A stretch of DNA of 64,000 bases from Orychophragmus violaceus (GCA_030180135.1 CM058239.1:40647789-40711788), one strand, 5' to 3'; shown: positions 23,559-35,641, counted from the first letter of the stretch. Program-made: numbers and translations. The notes: generated by a model from the letters alone, not told the origin.

Positions 23559-25419
23559 ATGACCACTGATAGAGATAGAAACAAAGACAGGATAGATCAC
23601 CCACTGGCGATCGACAGAACGGATGACAACATCACAACGAGCAACACTACAACGACCAACGTCACTATGCGCAACGCTGCGACAGACGACATCGTTGCAG
23701 GCACGACCACGACAGATAAAACAGTCAACACAAAACTGACCGAGTTGAAAGAGATGGTGGCTGCACTGAGGCAAAAGACTGAGGAACATGAGAAAGCTAA
23801 CAGCACCCTCACGGAGCAAGTCGAAAGACTTAGAACCGAGCGTGAAGAAACCGAACGAAGAACTTTTCCCCAACTGAAAGCAGGGGAATTTATTTTTCGA
23901 CTCCCGGCGACTCCATAAGAAATCCAGTACAACCTCGTTTACAAACCACGGGCGAACCTACTCCTTCAGCAACTAGACCCGACACGACGAATCCTCCCCC
24001 GTTAATCCGACCACAAAGGTTCACATCGTCAATCGACGTGGAGGATTGCGGAGACAAAGATCCAACTCTGACCGAAGAACAAGTTGGGCCACAAAGGAAG
24101 GATCGAAGTGGATCGATAGGTCTCCGAACAGAGCGATGATGATTTCCTGAAGGAAGAAGGAGACGATCAGCAGACTGAACTGAACAAGTCGACTGAATGA
24201 AGAAGGATCAAAAAGCGAAACGAACTCAATGAGCTTAGAGTTGCACTGGCGAAAACGACCTTAAAAATCAAAACCGTGCGATCGCAAGTTCACTGGGAAA
24301 TTAGTGATGCACCTGAAATCGACCACGTCCTGGAAGAAACATGGAGAACATTATTCACAAATCGAATCACTAAGACATGAATTCCCAATCCAGGCAAGCT
24401 CAAGATCCCAAGCTATGACAGGACGACTAATCCGAAGGCCCACATGATGGCTTTTCGTATAGCGATGGGAAGAGCCAATCTCAGGCAGAAGGAGAAGGAC
24501 GCTGGTTTCTGCATCTTGTTTGTTGAACATTTGAAAGGAGCGGCACTTGAGTGGTTCTCTAGGCTAGAATGAGATTCCATTGGAAGCCTCAAACAGTTGT
24601 CCCATGAGTTCATGAAACAATACTCGATTTTCATGGACCGGGATACTTCTGATGTCGATCTGTGGTCAATGAGTCAGAAACCAAGAGAGAGCCTAGAAGT
24701 TTATCGAACGGTTCAAAAAGGTGGCGACTAGGATCAAAAGCTTGAGCAACAAAGTGGACATCGATGCGCTGAAGAAGGTGTTCTGGTACGAATCGGATTT
24801 CAGGAAGGAAATCTCGCTAAACAGACCGCAAACAATGGTAGACGCGTTGCATAGGGCTATAGATTTTATAGTCGACGAGGAAGAAATGAACGTTCTATCC
24901 CAAAAGCATAAATCGGTGAAACAGTCAAACAAAGATGTTCGTCTACCCACTAACGCAAGCAGCGACAAACGAAGTTCCAGAACAAGTAGGAGCTCGCGAC
25001 ATGAAAAGATGGGTGGATCACATAACTACAAGATCGGCTCAAATGAACGTGGAAGTGGATCGGTCGAACGTGGGAAAGGCCCATGGAACACAAGGAAAAG
25101 GAACTCTAACTTGTACGGCGAAAAAGCGTTCTGCGAGCATCACCATTCATATGGGCATCACACTGCCGACTGTCGCAGATTGGGCATTAAACTCGCGGCA
25201 AAACTTGTAGCCGGGGAACTTGGTGATACAATAATCGTGAAAGCTTTCGTCGACAAAGAATTCAAAGGCCGACATAATAAGACCGACAAGGGTAACGAGT
25301 CAACGAAGCGGGTCAAGAGCGAAACCCTCGAGAAGGACAGATTGAAGTCGACAATAACAAGCAGAGGAGAAGGAATGACAAAGATATTCGCCCAAGAGGT
25401 ATACAACCCCGTCGGATGA
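23559..25419 (+). pseudogene. Tat 1 gag, degenerate
   Basis: The start is at 23559 (MTTDRDRNKDR). A coiled segment LTELKEMVAALRQKTEEHEK is followed by a stop at 23918 and frame changes. The conserved gag core is at about 24410-24700 (AHMMAFRIAMGRANL, GAALEWFSRLE then an in-frame TGA). The longest clean part is 24721-25419, with a zinc-knuckle-like CEHHHSYGHHTADC and LAAKLVAGELGD. Gag would form the particle and bind RNA. It is broken in at least three places. Confidence 0.8.
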
Positions 25420-25628
25420 ACAACCACGATCATCATTTATGCGAAGGAGATTTGGTCCTAAGAAGAGTATGGAGCAATCCGATCATCCAAAGCACGGGAT
25501 CAGACTGGGAAGGACCGTACATAATCACCAAAGATATTCGCCCAAGAGGTATACGAGCTCGAAACTATAAAAACACTAAGATTCTGAAAGGCTGGAACGC
25601 GATGCATCTCAGGAAATTCTATTACTAA
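25416..25628 (+). pseudogene. Tat 1 pol: C-terminal tail of integrase only
   Basis: The short frame has GDLVLRRV, WEGPYIITKDIRPRGI and WNAMHLRKFYY then stop, the conserved GPY/F-type tail at the end of gypsy integrases. Everything between the gag knuckle and this tail is missing. A phrase of about 26 bp around AAAGATATTCGCCCAAGAGG occurs at about 25379-25406 and again at 25528-25553, bracketing the junction. Confidence 0.82.
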
Positions 25629-28290
25629 GACTTAGAAACGTCTAAAAAATAAAAAAAATTCTTAAAACGTTTTGAACTACGGAACGGTTTGATCCTCGAA
25701 AAAGGTACGTAGGCAGTCGATCTTTTGATCTGTTCAGCTGTCCACCGTCACAAAAAGGGAGGGGGGGGGGAGTGGGTCCTTATATATATACACTTCTACA
25801 TCAAGATTCGAAAAGTTTTAAAACAATTTTCAGACCCGAATGCGACCGTTTATGAAACTCTTCGGACAATGTTACTCAAAACAACCAGAATCATCCGCAC
25901 AAGGATCCGAACTGACAAGCTCGGAGATTACAAACAAACCAGCTCAGAAATCCGAGCGGACCAGCTCGGAAATTCTGAACAATAAGAAACCCAATCAGAC
26001 CAGCTCGGAAATTTCAAGCTAACCAGTTAGGGAAACCGAGAAGGTCAGCTAGGGAATCCGAGCAGGTCAACTTTGTATTTCCGAGCAACCTGAGCAGACC
26101 AGCTCGGAAATTCCGAGCAAACCTGCTAGGGAATCCGAGCAACCCGAGCAGACTAGCTCGGAACTTCTGAGCAACCCATCTAGGTATTCCGAGCAAATCA
26201 ATTAGAAAGTTCCAAGCAATCAATTCGGAAATCCGAGGGCGAACGATCGCTTGGAAAACCCGAGGAAATCTTTTTCTCAGCGAAAAAACTTACATGACCA
26301 ATCTTGAGGATCTTTCAGTTCAAAGCACTTCTCCCGATAATATTTCCAAAAACCCAAGACACCAACTCGCGATCACCAAACTCAACATATCCGCAAAAGT
26401 TCAGCATCCCAGTCGCACAGTTGGATTTGTCCGGTAACGATAAATAAATTCATTCTCGCTTTTATTTAATTTACTTGTCTTAGAATCAAAATTAGGATCC
26501 GAACCTCGTAGTTTAGCGAACTAGTCTGAATTCATAAACTATTACGTCATACCTAGTCGAGGGTAGCACGTTTCATGCCTTCTTAAGAGTTCTTTATCTT
26601 GTCTGTTGCTGGCCGCGACAGACAAACAAATGCGTCCTTTACGGATCTTAACGTACATGTCCTACGCGGATTGAGGTTCTATACATCCAACAAATGGATA
26701 AAAGTGCACTATACCAATTTTTAATTCCTGCTAGCTATGTTTACTCTCGATGAAGGGAACATAAGTCGAAGAAAATTCCCCGCACCAGTACTGGATTCGA
26801 AGTAAACCCAAAAATCTAGTTAAACGCTGCTTAGCACATTGGTAAATGACGTCCGAACCAAGTATATCTTGATCTGGTACCCGCTAGGCACACCACCTGT
26901 GTGATATAAACTTACTATCGACGACGGAAATGGAATACAAGAAGTCTCTCAAAAACCCCGAACTCGATGTACACCTCCAAACCCAGCAAACACTGCCTAG
27001 TACGCTGGTCTGATATCTATTGATATTAGTTTACTATTGATGAAGGGAACATAAGTCGAAGGAAATTCCCATACCAGTACTGGATTCGAAGTAAACCCCA
27101 AAAGCTAGTCAGACGCTTCCGAGTACACTGGTCTCAAACATCACATGTTCGCAAATATAGTATGTCTCGCTAACCTTCAAACTTAACTCTGAAACCCAGT
27201 CAGACGCTTCTGAGTACACTGGTCTCAATCGCCTCAGGCTCGCAAGTAGAGTCTATCTCCCTAACCGACTTAACTCGAAACTCAATTAGACGCTTCCTAG
27301 CACATTGGTATCAATCATCACAGATCAAAAAGCCGAACAAAATTCGTTAAACTTCAAACTTAGCTCAAAATCCAATCAAATGTTTCCAAAGCACGCCAGT
27401 CAATTATAGTTCGCAAGCCGAGTGCATATCGCCAACGCTTGAACCCAAGGCTTGACCCTAAATACGGGGGCACGCTTCAGTGTGTACTGAAATCAAGTAC
27501 TAACTCATCAATATCTAAACTCGGGATTCAACCGTACACGTGTCCGAATGCATTGTACCAAGAATAAAGGCTATATCCTGTAAAGAATACACAAAGCCAA
27601 AACCAAAACAATCCAAGCAAAGACAAAAAGGGAAAGTCTTCCCTCGGACGAAACCCACACAATTCTATAGAAATAGTCAATATAATGACAACACAACCGC
27701 TCGTAAGTACAACTCTCCCAACGGACCCAACATGTCCTAACAGCGTAGCCCAGAAATTCTGAGCTAACAATCCCGAAAATCCTAGATGACTAGCTTTAAA
27801 ATTCCGAGATGGAGCTCAGAAATTCCGAGCTAACCACCTCAAATTTTTTGAGCTAACCAGCTCGGATTTTCCGAGCCAACCATCTCGGATTTTCCGGCAT
27901 CATCCCATCTTGTTTCTCGAGTATAGTTTCCGAACATCTTGGAAACCCTAAGTAATCATGAATCAATGGCTCGGATGGCTGTCACAAGCCTATCGCATTC
28001 AGCGGATGATCCGACGAATGTTTAAGAATGTTTCCCTCGACTTGAGATCTGAAAAAGAACAATAGAACACCATAGCAGATTTAGAAACATCCAACAATAA
28101 TTCAAAAGAATTATAGCCAATTACTTTCTTAAAACGTACAAGGTAGTTTCGTGAATCGGAACGACCAACCGTTCTGGGAAAATAAGCTTATACATGCGAT
28201 AAACGTCACTATTCATATTTCAGAACCATACATCCCCTTGGGACGAGCTGGCAACGTCGCCCGAAAGCAGAGACATGTCAAAATAGCTCT
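25629..28290 (+). repeat. Tat 1 3' region with satellite-like repeats
   Basis: It contains CAGCTCGGAAATTCCGAGC-type units at 25905-26230 and again at 27740-27900. From 26745 to 27420 a longer repeat is present: two copies of a block including GATGAAGGGAACATAAGTCGAA (26750 and 27035) and about six spaced copies of a module like CAGTCAGACGCTTC...CACTGGTCTCAA. Nothing codes here. Confidence 0.7.
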
Positions 28291-30363
28291 CGATCTAAGG
28301 TCTGTCATTCGGCTTTGCCTTTATTTGGCTGACAACAATTTTGAGAAGATCCCATGAAACTTGGACAAGCGCGATACAATCTTCTTAGACATTCCTTTCT
28401 TTCCTTTATCGGCCACGTCCTTCAGAGCCGCATCATGGGAAAGCCTATTTCCTGCAAGTTGAGTTCTCAAAACCTCAGCTTCTGTAAAACCCCTGGTTCT
28501 TTCTGCATCGAGCAAAAGTCAAACTCATTTTTTTTCTCTTCAATAGAAGTCTTCAAGGCGGCGACATAATTCTCCAAGTTTGTATTATCAACGGAATGCC
28601 TGGCGACGCGACCTTGGATTCTTCGGAATTTTCTGTCAGACTCGGTGGTGTGTCGATTAACTTAAGCCTACGTCTGCGACATAATTTTTACGATCATCAG
28701 TAAACCTATTCAATCAAGTTGCTAAGGAAGGAAAGATTATCCTATGTGGAAGAGAAATACTAATCTTTAGCAAATCTTGTCCTGTATCGGCAAGAGAACC
28801 GCAATAGATCATAGTCTCGTACTTCGCATGATAATCTCGGGGATGACAAACACCCGCGCATAAGTTGGCAACCTCGGCAGCGTTAGTATACATAAAGCTA
28901 CCTCCGCCGTGATCAAACCGGATCAGCTCAGAATCGGGTTGTGGGACTTCGGCAGATTTGCCATGCCTCTTTTTCCGTCGCTGTTTGGACTTAGACGCGA
29001 TGGTTTGATCGTCAACTCAGAAGACTGTCCTTGAGGAACGAACGTCTCGTCACCACCACCAACATTGGCATAAGCAACAGAGATATCCTCGCTAAGTGTT
29101 GGAGCTTCGTTGGCCCATTCGTCGGGTCCGTAGTAATCAAAATCGGGGAGATCTGCTCCACTTTTAAGCCATGAAGTGATTTAATCATCTTCTTGTAGTA
29201 ATACATCGTTGTAACACTCCTCATCATCCGCCCGTTCGCCAGTCCTCATTTCTTGGCCCGCCATATCCACTCGTCTTGCTTCGATAACACGTTCAATGGA
29301 GAAACTTCTGTTCAAGTTCGTATTCCTGTCTTGTAACTACCCGATGAGATCGATCAAATTCGACGGACACTTTAGACAGAGATCCTTTTCTGCAAAATTA
29401 GGAAAACATAGGAAAGAGTTAAAAGGTCATCCGAAGACGGAAAAAACAGCATGAAGCTAAATGACCAAATCATCTACCAAGGTTTCCCCATCTCGACTTT
29501 ATCAGCCTAATGCAATCCCTTTCGACGGACGCCTCGTCGATCAAGACGTAAAGAACGTGATACCTCCACTGAGGATCATGATTCTCAAAACCCGAAACGA
29601 CTGTCCGGTATTGATGGGGCTAAGATAATATTCGGGGCCACCCCTTATCGGAACTATGGTCAACATATTCCGAAGATGTAACACTCGGAGATCAAAGCCA
29701 CATTCGAAACTGCGAAATAGCGGACCAATCAAATCTAAGGGCCAGTCCATGATGCCGAAGGCCTCGAGGAGTGAGCTGCGTAAGGGCCAGTCCATGACGC
29801 CAAAGGTAGCGGACTATAAGCCCGTGGACTGGGAACCATAGGAAGCACGATTTGAAGAAGTACTCATACACCGAGAAATAACCATCCGGTGGAGAGTCAA
29901 CTCGATCGCAAGGAGACTGAACCATGAACATCACATTTTGAGGGACTCCGAAATTGCGCTGAAGCTCTTTGACCGACTTTTCCGTGGACTAATTTGAACC
30001 AGGAGGGTCTGGAATCTCTTTCTTCTTTCTCGGCTTAGGACAAGCTGTTTTTGGCTTCTCCGAAGAAAGACCCCAAGGACGCAAAGCTTCCTACAGGCTA
30101 AAATGAGTATCCTCGAACTCCTCTTTTATCGGTGCACCGCCCATCACGGAAGGAGAATTCCGGAAAATATTATCGTCACCAGAGCTTTGACTATTATCCG
30201 GAAAGGCAACGCGTGCTTCGATCGAAGAGCATGGCCGGATGGTGTGAGAATTGGTCGATCGCCTAACCCCATGAGACTCGCCTTCAGAAGAAAGGTTGTC
30301 ATGTCCGTACCTCGATACAGGATCCGTCGCACCACTAAACTCTTCCATTGAAAAACGCAGCAA
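28290..30363 (-). pseudogene. Antisense gene remnant in Tat 1, gypsy-type Transposase_28-like
   Basis: Opposite to gag-pol. It starts near 30345 (MEEFSGATDPVSRYG). Next comes a globular part at about 29990-29690 with VKELQRNFGVPQNVMF, PPDGYFSVYEYFFKSC, LWFPVHGLIVRYL and LALTQLTPRGLRH, then SFECGFDLRV at about 29730. The PPxGYF...LWFP...LTPRGLRH pattern is that of the 'putative gypsy type transposon' domain (Pfam Transposase_28, from memory). Further weak ORFs reach about 28320. Frames change several times, so it is not functional. Tat-group elements are known to carry an extra antisense ORF between pol and the 3' LTR; its role is unknown. Confidence 0.65.
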
Positions 30364-30935
30364 AGTAGAAGTCCAAACTTGGAAAGAGAATTAAGACCCC
30401 AAATTTTACAAAAATGAAGAAAGCTTTGACAAAACTCACAAAGATAGAGAGAGAAGTTACCTTAAGGTTTCTTCTTTTGAGTGAAAGTGTGAGAAGTGAA
30501 GTGAAGGGAAGTGAATAATTATAGAATTTACAAAGACATGGAGCTTTGGGAAGGATTACACTCGATTACCCTAGCATAAGCATGCTTAGGCTAATCATGA
30601 CAGAGTTGATCATGATTAGACATGGCCTCGGAATCGGCCAAACTTTGCACGCGCAAATCGATTACGGCCGAACGATCTAAAAGGATCCTCGCATGCGCAT
30701 CTACGGACAAAAATTGCCTTGCTCGGAAGGTCAGAACGAATCCTGCTCAGAAAGGTCGTCCCAGAAGTCCATCTTGCTCGGCATCACGACAAAAGATTAA
30801 AACAATTTTTTGTCATAAATGAACGGGCGTCGAAGTGGAGAATGACCGAATCAAATCTTTCAGACAATCGATTTTGCCTCAAATACTGAAAAACTCGCCA
30901 TCATCGGACTCGAGTCTAATGAGCTTGAGGGTAAT

Positions 30936-31546
30936 TTTTGGGGTCAAAATCCCCCTCCACGAAAACGATAGTCGAAAGAATGAGCAAGCAATCAGATACA
31001 TACGTTTGTGACACTTTGTATAAACGGACTTCGTATGATTAACGTTTTATATGAGCACTTCGTATCAATGTTTCGTATGGATAACTTTCTATAAGAAATG
31101 AACAAAATCATTTAGCCGAACACCCGAACGGATCAATCGGACGAACACATAACTCAACAGAATCTGCGGATAAGCGTAAACACTCAAAAAGCTACTCGGA
31201 TACTCCAAAATAGACGAACCAACTCGGAATTCTGAGCTAAACCAGCTCGTAAATTCTGAGTTAAACCATCTCTGATCCGATCTGATGAGCTCGAATTTTC
31301 CGAGTTCATCCCTTCTTGTATTTCGAGCACAACTAATTTCTTCGGAAGTTCGGAGCTGAACGTATTCCTTAGGAACTTCCGAGCTAAACATACCCCTCAA
31401 ACCTTCCAAACAGATACTCCGCTTAGATCAAATGCTCGGACATTTGCTGAAATCTTTCTCTCCCAACACGCAACTAGCCGCAACCCATCTTTGAAACAAC
31501 CACTTATACGTTCCTAGCCATTAAACATGGTTGCCAGGTAAAGTTG
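30936..31546 (+). repeat. 3' LTR of Tat 1, left part (right part 38205-38747)
   Basis: It starts TTTTGGGGTCAAAATCC (TG lost by mutation) and follows the 5' LTR to the text GTAAAGTTG at 31546, where the Athila element enters. It resumes at 38205-38747 and ends GACTTTCACA. Relative to the 5' LTR it lacks much of the inverted-word block, so the two LTRs have diverged in length. Confidence 0.82.
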
Positions 31547-32751
31547 TGATATATCATGGTTTTTACTAGTTTTAGACCATGATATAAGTGTGTTTTAGTG
31601 TCTTTTGTGTTATTTTAGAGTCTTTTACAGGTATAATCAGGTTTGGAGCTGAATTGGAGATGTTGGAGTATTTTGGATATTTTTGGAGTGTTTGGCCGAG
31701 AGATAGAGTTCACTGTCCGAAACAGAGTACTGCGTCGATCGTTGCACACCAGCGACGATCGTTGCACCAGCGAGATGGGCCCAAAACTCGGCGGTTTATG
31801 AAGAGTCAAGATATTGCACTCTTATCCAGAAGTTCCTTATATTTACAAAGAAGCCCCTAGCCGAGATTAGACCTATATTATTGAGTTTTTGGTGTTTTAA
31901 TTAGATACGCTTTTACATACGCTTTCATAATTAAGAGCAGAAGATTTTTAGAGCTTTTGGGGCTGATCTGAACCTTTACTTCATCTGTATTTGGAGAAGA
32001 TTTCGAACCCCTTTAATTCTTTATCTTTTATGCAATTTATTCTTCATATGATTATGTTTTCATTATCTATGTCTGAGTAGATTCCTAGTTAGGTTTAGGG
32101 TTTCTCACATAGGATTTCATGACTTGCTAGACTTGTTTAATTCAGTTAAGGATTCATAACTATATCTGTTCTTCAATCTAATTGTGCTTAAAGCTAGTTC
32201 TAACCTGAACAATTAGAATCTAGATCTTAGGTTGCTAAATACGACACGGAAGTGTGGTTTAGGAATCTGAACTATTTAGGTTGAGCAATTAAACTTCTCG
32301 CAAACGAAAGTTTGGTTTAGGTTAATTGTGAACATATCAAACTTGGAATTAATGCTAGTTTAATCTGTTAGTTCTCGCAAACGAAAGTTTGGTTTGCTGC
32401 ACTTAGACTTAGAGAACTATCGCAAAGGAATTTGGTTAGTTCTATATCCGTGTTTTGAGTTCTAGAACTGTGCTTAATTAGATCCTTGCTGAATGAATTG
32501 TCTGCTTGTCTGATTTCCTGAGAACGCCCTAGACTTAGCGCTTTTAATAACTTGCTTTCACAACCAACAATCTCTGTTTTCTGTTTACTTTCTCGCATTG
32601 CTTTTATTTACATCACATTGCTTTCTTCCTAGTTTAATTCCTTGTTCCTTAGCTATCGAAACCAGAGTCTCTGTGGATTCGATACCCTATATACTACAAT
32701 CACTGAACTGTGCACTTGCAGTAGAATAGGATTAAAACTACACACCTATCA
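31547..32751 (+). repeat. 5' LTR of the Athila element
   Basis: 1205 bp, from TGATATATCATGGTTTTTACT to CACACCTATCA. It includes two CGATCGTTGCAC words at about 31737-31766. Phrases of the type TCTCGCAAACGAAAGTTTGG repeat near 32300 and 32375. Confidence 0.9.
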
Positions 32752-32989
32752 AGTTTTTGGCGCCGTTGCCGGGGACTCTTAGAGTCTTCGATAGCTTCGA
32801 ACCTAGGGTTTTACTAGGATTTTTCGTTTTCTTTTCGTTTTTTTTTTGTTTTTTTTAGTTATTAATTTTCTCTGTTTTCTCTCTGTCGCAGGTACCGATT
32901 TCGCACTGCGTCGATCGTTGCACCCTTGCATCGATCGTCACTAGGCGATTCTGAGATTGAACCGATCGTTGCACTGATAGCATCGATCG
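32752..32989 (+). promoter_or_regulatory. Athila primer-side leader
   Basis: It begins with the TTTTTGGCGCCGTTGCC junction, then T-rich leader and a cluster of CGATCG-centred words (32908-32985) just before the gag ATG. Confidence 0.6.
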
Positions 32990-34186
32990 TTGCTGGACGA
33001 TTACAGACAGTTTATGCAGACGCAGAAAACTAGAAGTAATCCGAACTTGGACTTAGTTAATCTCGAACTTGAAGAACTTGGACGTTTAGAGAGGACTAAC
33101 AGAAGAGAAAGGATGGTACGTGAGCGTTTGATCCTGATACCAGATGCTGATGGTACCCTGAGAGATCCGCAAAACAATCCTTACAATGCTGCTGGGCAGA
33201 GGATTGATGCTGAGGGACGAGTGATCCCTGATGTTGAGGAAGCTGAACCACCACCGCAGGCGCAAGGTCAAGGACAGAACCGAGCTAGACAGATGGTTGT
33301 CCATGAGAGGACTTTAGCTGACTACAACAGACCAGATGAGTTTCATGCAAAACGGTCAGCTCTAGTGCTTCCTAATTTTGAGAGAAATGATTTTGAGATC
33401 AAAACCATCTACTACTCGCTGATGAGACAGAATGCATTTCATGGTTACCCAACGGAGCAGCCTATGGATCACATTGATCAGTTTGAGGACATAATCACTG
33501 GCATGAAGTATGATGGAGTCTGCCCGGATTATCTGTTCCTTAAGCTCTTTCCGCACAGTCTTGCTGGAGACGCTAGTGCATGGCTAAAGGAGCTGGCACC
33601 TGGTCAGTATACTACTTGGGCAGCCTTGAAGAGTGAGTTCCTGCGTCATTTCTCTGATGATGCGCGCTCAGATCAGTCCAGAAAGGACATACTCACATTT
33701 TCCCAAGGAGATGTGGAGCCTTTAAAAACTGCCTGGATGAGATTTAAGCAGTACCAGCGTGACTGTCCACACCATGGATTTACTGAAGTTCAATTGATTG
33801 GTATCTTCTTCAGAGGCATAGATCTTCTATATCAGTCTGCACTGGATAACTCCAGTAATGCTAACTTCAACACCAGGACTCCTGCACAAGCTAAGCAGTT
33901 GATTGAGAACCTAGTAGGCAGCAACAGTTGCAAGACTATGGATGAGAGGAGGAAGAAATCTGGTGGAAGTGTAGAGAATTCTGACATAGCTGATATTAGA
34001 TCTAGGCTGGACACAGTTTGCAATCTCCTAGCAGGTAAGAAAGCTGTCCACTTTGCCCAAGATGTAGAGGTAATTCAAACTGAGGAGGACACTCAGGAGG
34101 AAGATGTGAATTACATAGGAGGATCTGGATTCCAAGGTAATAGATTTGGTAATCAACAGGGAAACATATTCTTCAATGGAGGATAG
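32990..34186 (+). CDS. Athila gag (398 codons, ends in an early TAG)
   Basis: Gag capsid protein of an Athila element. The N-terminal region is charged (LELEELGRLERTNRRER). The capsid-like core spans about residues 130-300 and holds ALVLPNFERNDFEIK, FPHSLAGDASAWLKEL, LKSEFLRHFSDDARS and DCPHHGFTEVQLIGIFFRG. A Gln/Gly/Asn-rich tail follows. Gag would assemble cytoplasmic particles and package element RNA. The frame ends at TAG (34184-34186), but the next 46 codons and the following protease ORF are in the same frame, so the TAG looks like a single nonsense change in one gag-protease reading frame. It could instead be a natural boundary read through at low rate. Confidence 0.85.
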   Translation: MLDDYRQFMQTQKTRSNPNLDLVNLELEELGRLERTNRRERMVRERLILIPDADGTLRDPQNNPYNAAGQRIDAEGRVIPDVEEAEPPPQAQGQGQNRARQMVVHERTLADYNRPDEFHAKRSALVLPNFERNDFEIKTIYYSLMRQNAFHGYPTEQPMDHIDQFEDIITGMKYDGVCPDYLFLKLFPHSLAGDASAWLKELAPGQYTTWAALKSEFLRHFSDDARSDQSRKDILTFSQGDVEPLKTAWMRFKQYQRDCPHHGFTEVQLIGIFFRGIDLLYQSALDNSSNANFNTRTPAQAKQLIENLVGSNSCKTMDERRKKSGGSVENSDIADIRSRLDTVCNLLAGKKAVHFAQDVEVIQTEEDTQEEDVNYIGGSGFQGNRFGNQQGNIFFNGG

Positions 34187-34324
34187 AAAAGTGCTTTCAA
34201 CAGCAACTCATCTAATTCTGGACAGACTAGTGGTTTTCAGAAGACCTTTGGACAAGGTACTCAGAGAACCTATGGATCTTCATCCTATCAGACTCCTCCT
34301 GCACCTACAGCTCATGAGAGTAGA

Positions 34325-35641
34325 ATGGAGGCTATGATGGAACAACTAATGGAGAGTCAGACCAAGAGTAATGTGGACTGCAATAAGAAGTTGGATGCTG
34401 TCTATGAAGACCTCAATGGGAAGTTTGAGTCCCTGAACACTCACATGAAGCAGTTGGATACTCAGGTGAACCAGATTTCCAGTTCAATGAAGGGAAAAGG
34501 AGTAGCAGACACTCATATTAAGGCCTGGTCTGTGTACATTAATGATGGATCTCACCTAGGTGAAAAATTTGAGCTAAGTACAGCTGAATTGGTGAAGGAA
34601 GAAGAAATCTCGGATTTTGGTGAAAAACTCTCGGGTGAAAACTGCAGTGTTGCAACGATCGACGCACACCGAGTGTCGATCGATGCAGGTCATGAACAGA
34701 CAGACTTGCCGAATGATAATGGTATTGATGCAGAGTTGGAGCTTGATGGCTTATTTTCTGGAGTCTCTGAGATTTCTCAACAAGAGATCTATGCGCAGAT
34801 CGTTAGACAACACTCCTCAGTGTCTGAAGTGATTAAGAAGGAAATTGAAGAGCTTAAGAAGCTAGAGGAGATTGGTGAAGAATTGGAAGAAATTCCATCT
34901 TCTGATGATCCACCTTATCATCCATGTGTGCAGAGGTACTTGAATAAGATGCTGCCTTTAGATGAAGAGCTGAGAGACTGGGTGATTATAGTTCCTCAGC
35001 ATATTAGTGATGTCCTACAGACCAAGATCCCGAAGAAGCTGCCAGACCCTGGGGTCTTTGTGATTAATTGTTCAATCTTTGAGGACAGTTTTAGGCGCTC
35101 TCTGTGTGACTTAGGAGCTGCTGGAAGTTTGATGCCATACTCTGTGGCAGAGAAGCTGGGTATGCTAGATTTTACTCCTACTAGGACCTCTCTTGTCCTA
35201 GCTGATCAGTCTATACGAGTTCCAGAAGGACTCCTTATGGACATCCCGGTGAGAGTTGGAAACTACTTAGTTCCAACAGACTTCTTAGTGCTGAAATATG
35301 ACTGTGATCCGGATGAAGCATTGCTACTTGGAAGACCATTTTTGGCTACAGCAGGAGCGGTAATTGATGTTAGAAACAGCTTGATAGACCTCCATCTGGG
35401 ATATGAGCCGCTGCGCTATGAGATGGATAAGCTGCGAAGACCACTGATAGATGGGCAGACATTCACCATCATGGATGCAGATGATGAGCGGCCGGATGAC
35501 ACTGTGATTGTAGATCCTGGAGCACATTTTACTCCATCTTTTCTTGGACATGAGCATTCTGCAACAGCCTACTCGCCACCTTGGATGAGGAGACTTGAAC
35601 AGAGACAGAAAAAGTCTCTGTCGGGATCTCCTGGTGCCTGA
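34325..35641 (+). CDS. Athila protease region (438 codons)
   Basis: In frame with gag. The N-terminal third is a linker with possible coiled coil (MEQLMESQTKSNVDCNKKLD). An aspartic protease domain lies at about residues 245-365 (FVINCSIFEDSFRRSLCDLG, SLMPYSVAEKLG, LLLGRPFLATAGAVIDV). The usual catalytic DTG/DSG triplet reads DLG here, as I recall for Athila copies (D-L-G-A), so the Asp is kept but the third position differs from the standard. The ORF ends with TGA at 35641. The CGATCG repeat motif is embedded in its coding sequence at 34650-34690. The RT domain that should follow is absent. Confidence 0.82.
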   Translation: MEAMMEQLMESQTKSNVDCNKKLDAVYEDLNGKFESLNTHMKQLDTQVNQISSSMKGKGVADTHIKAWSVYINDGSHLGEKFELSTAELVKEEEISDFGEKLSGENCSVATIDAHRVSIDAGHEQTDLPNDNGIDAELELDGLFSGVSEISQQEIYAQIVRQHSSVSEVIKKEIEELKKLEEIGEELEEIPSSDDPPYHPCVQRYLNKMLPLDEELRDWVIIVPQHISDVLQTKIPKKLPDPGVFVINCSIFEDSFRRSLCDLGAAGSLMPYSVAEKLGMLDFTPTRTSLVLADQSIRVPEGLLMDIPVRVGNYLVPTDFLVLKYDCDPDEALLLGRPFLATAGAVIDVRNSLIDLHLGYEPLRYEMDKLRRPLIDGQTFTIMDADDERPDDTVIVDPGAHFTPSFLGHEHSATAYSPPWMRRLEQRQKKSLSGSPGA

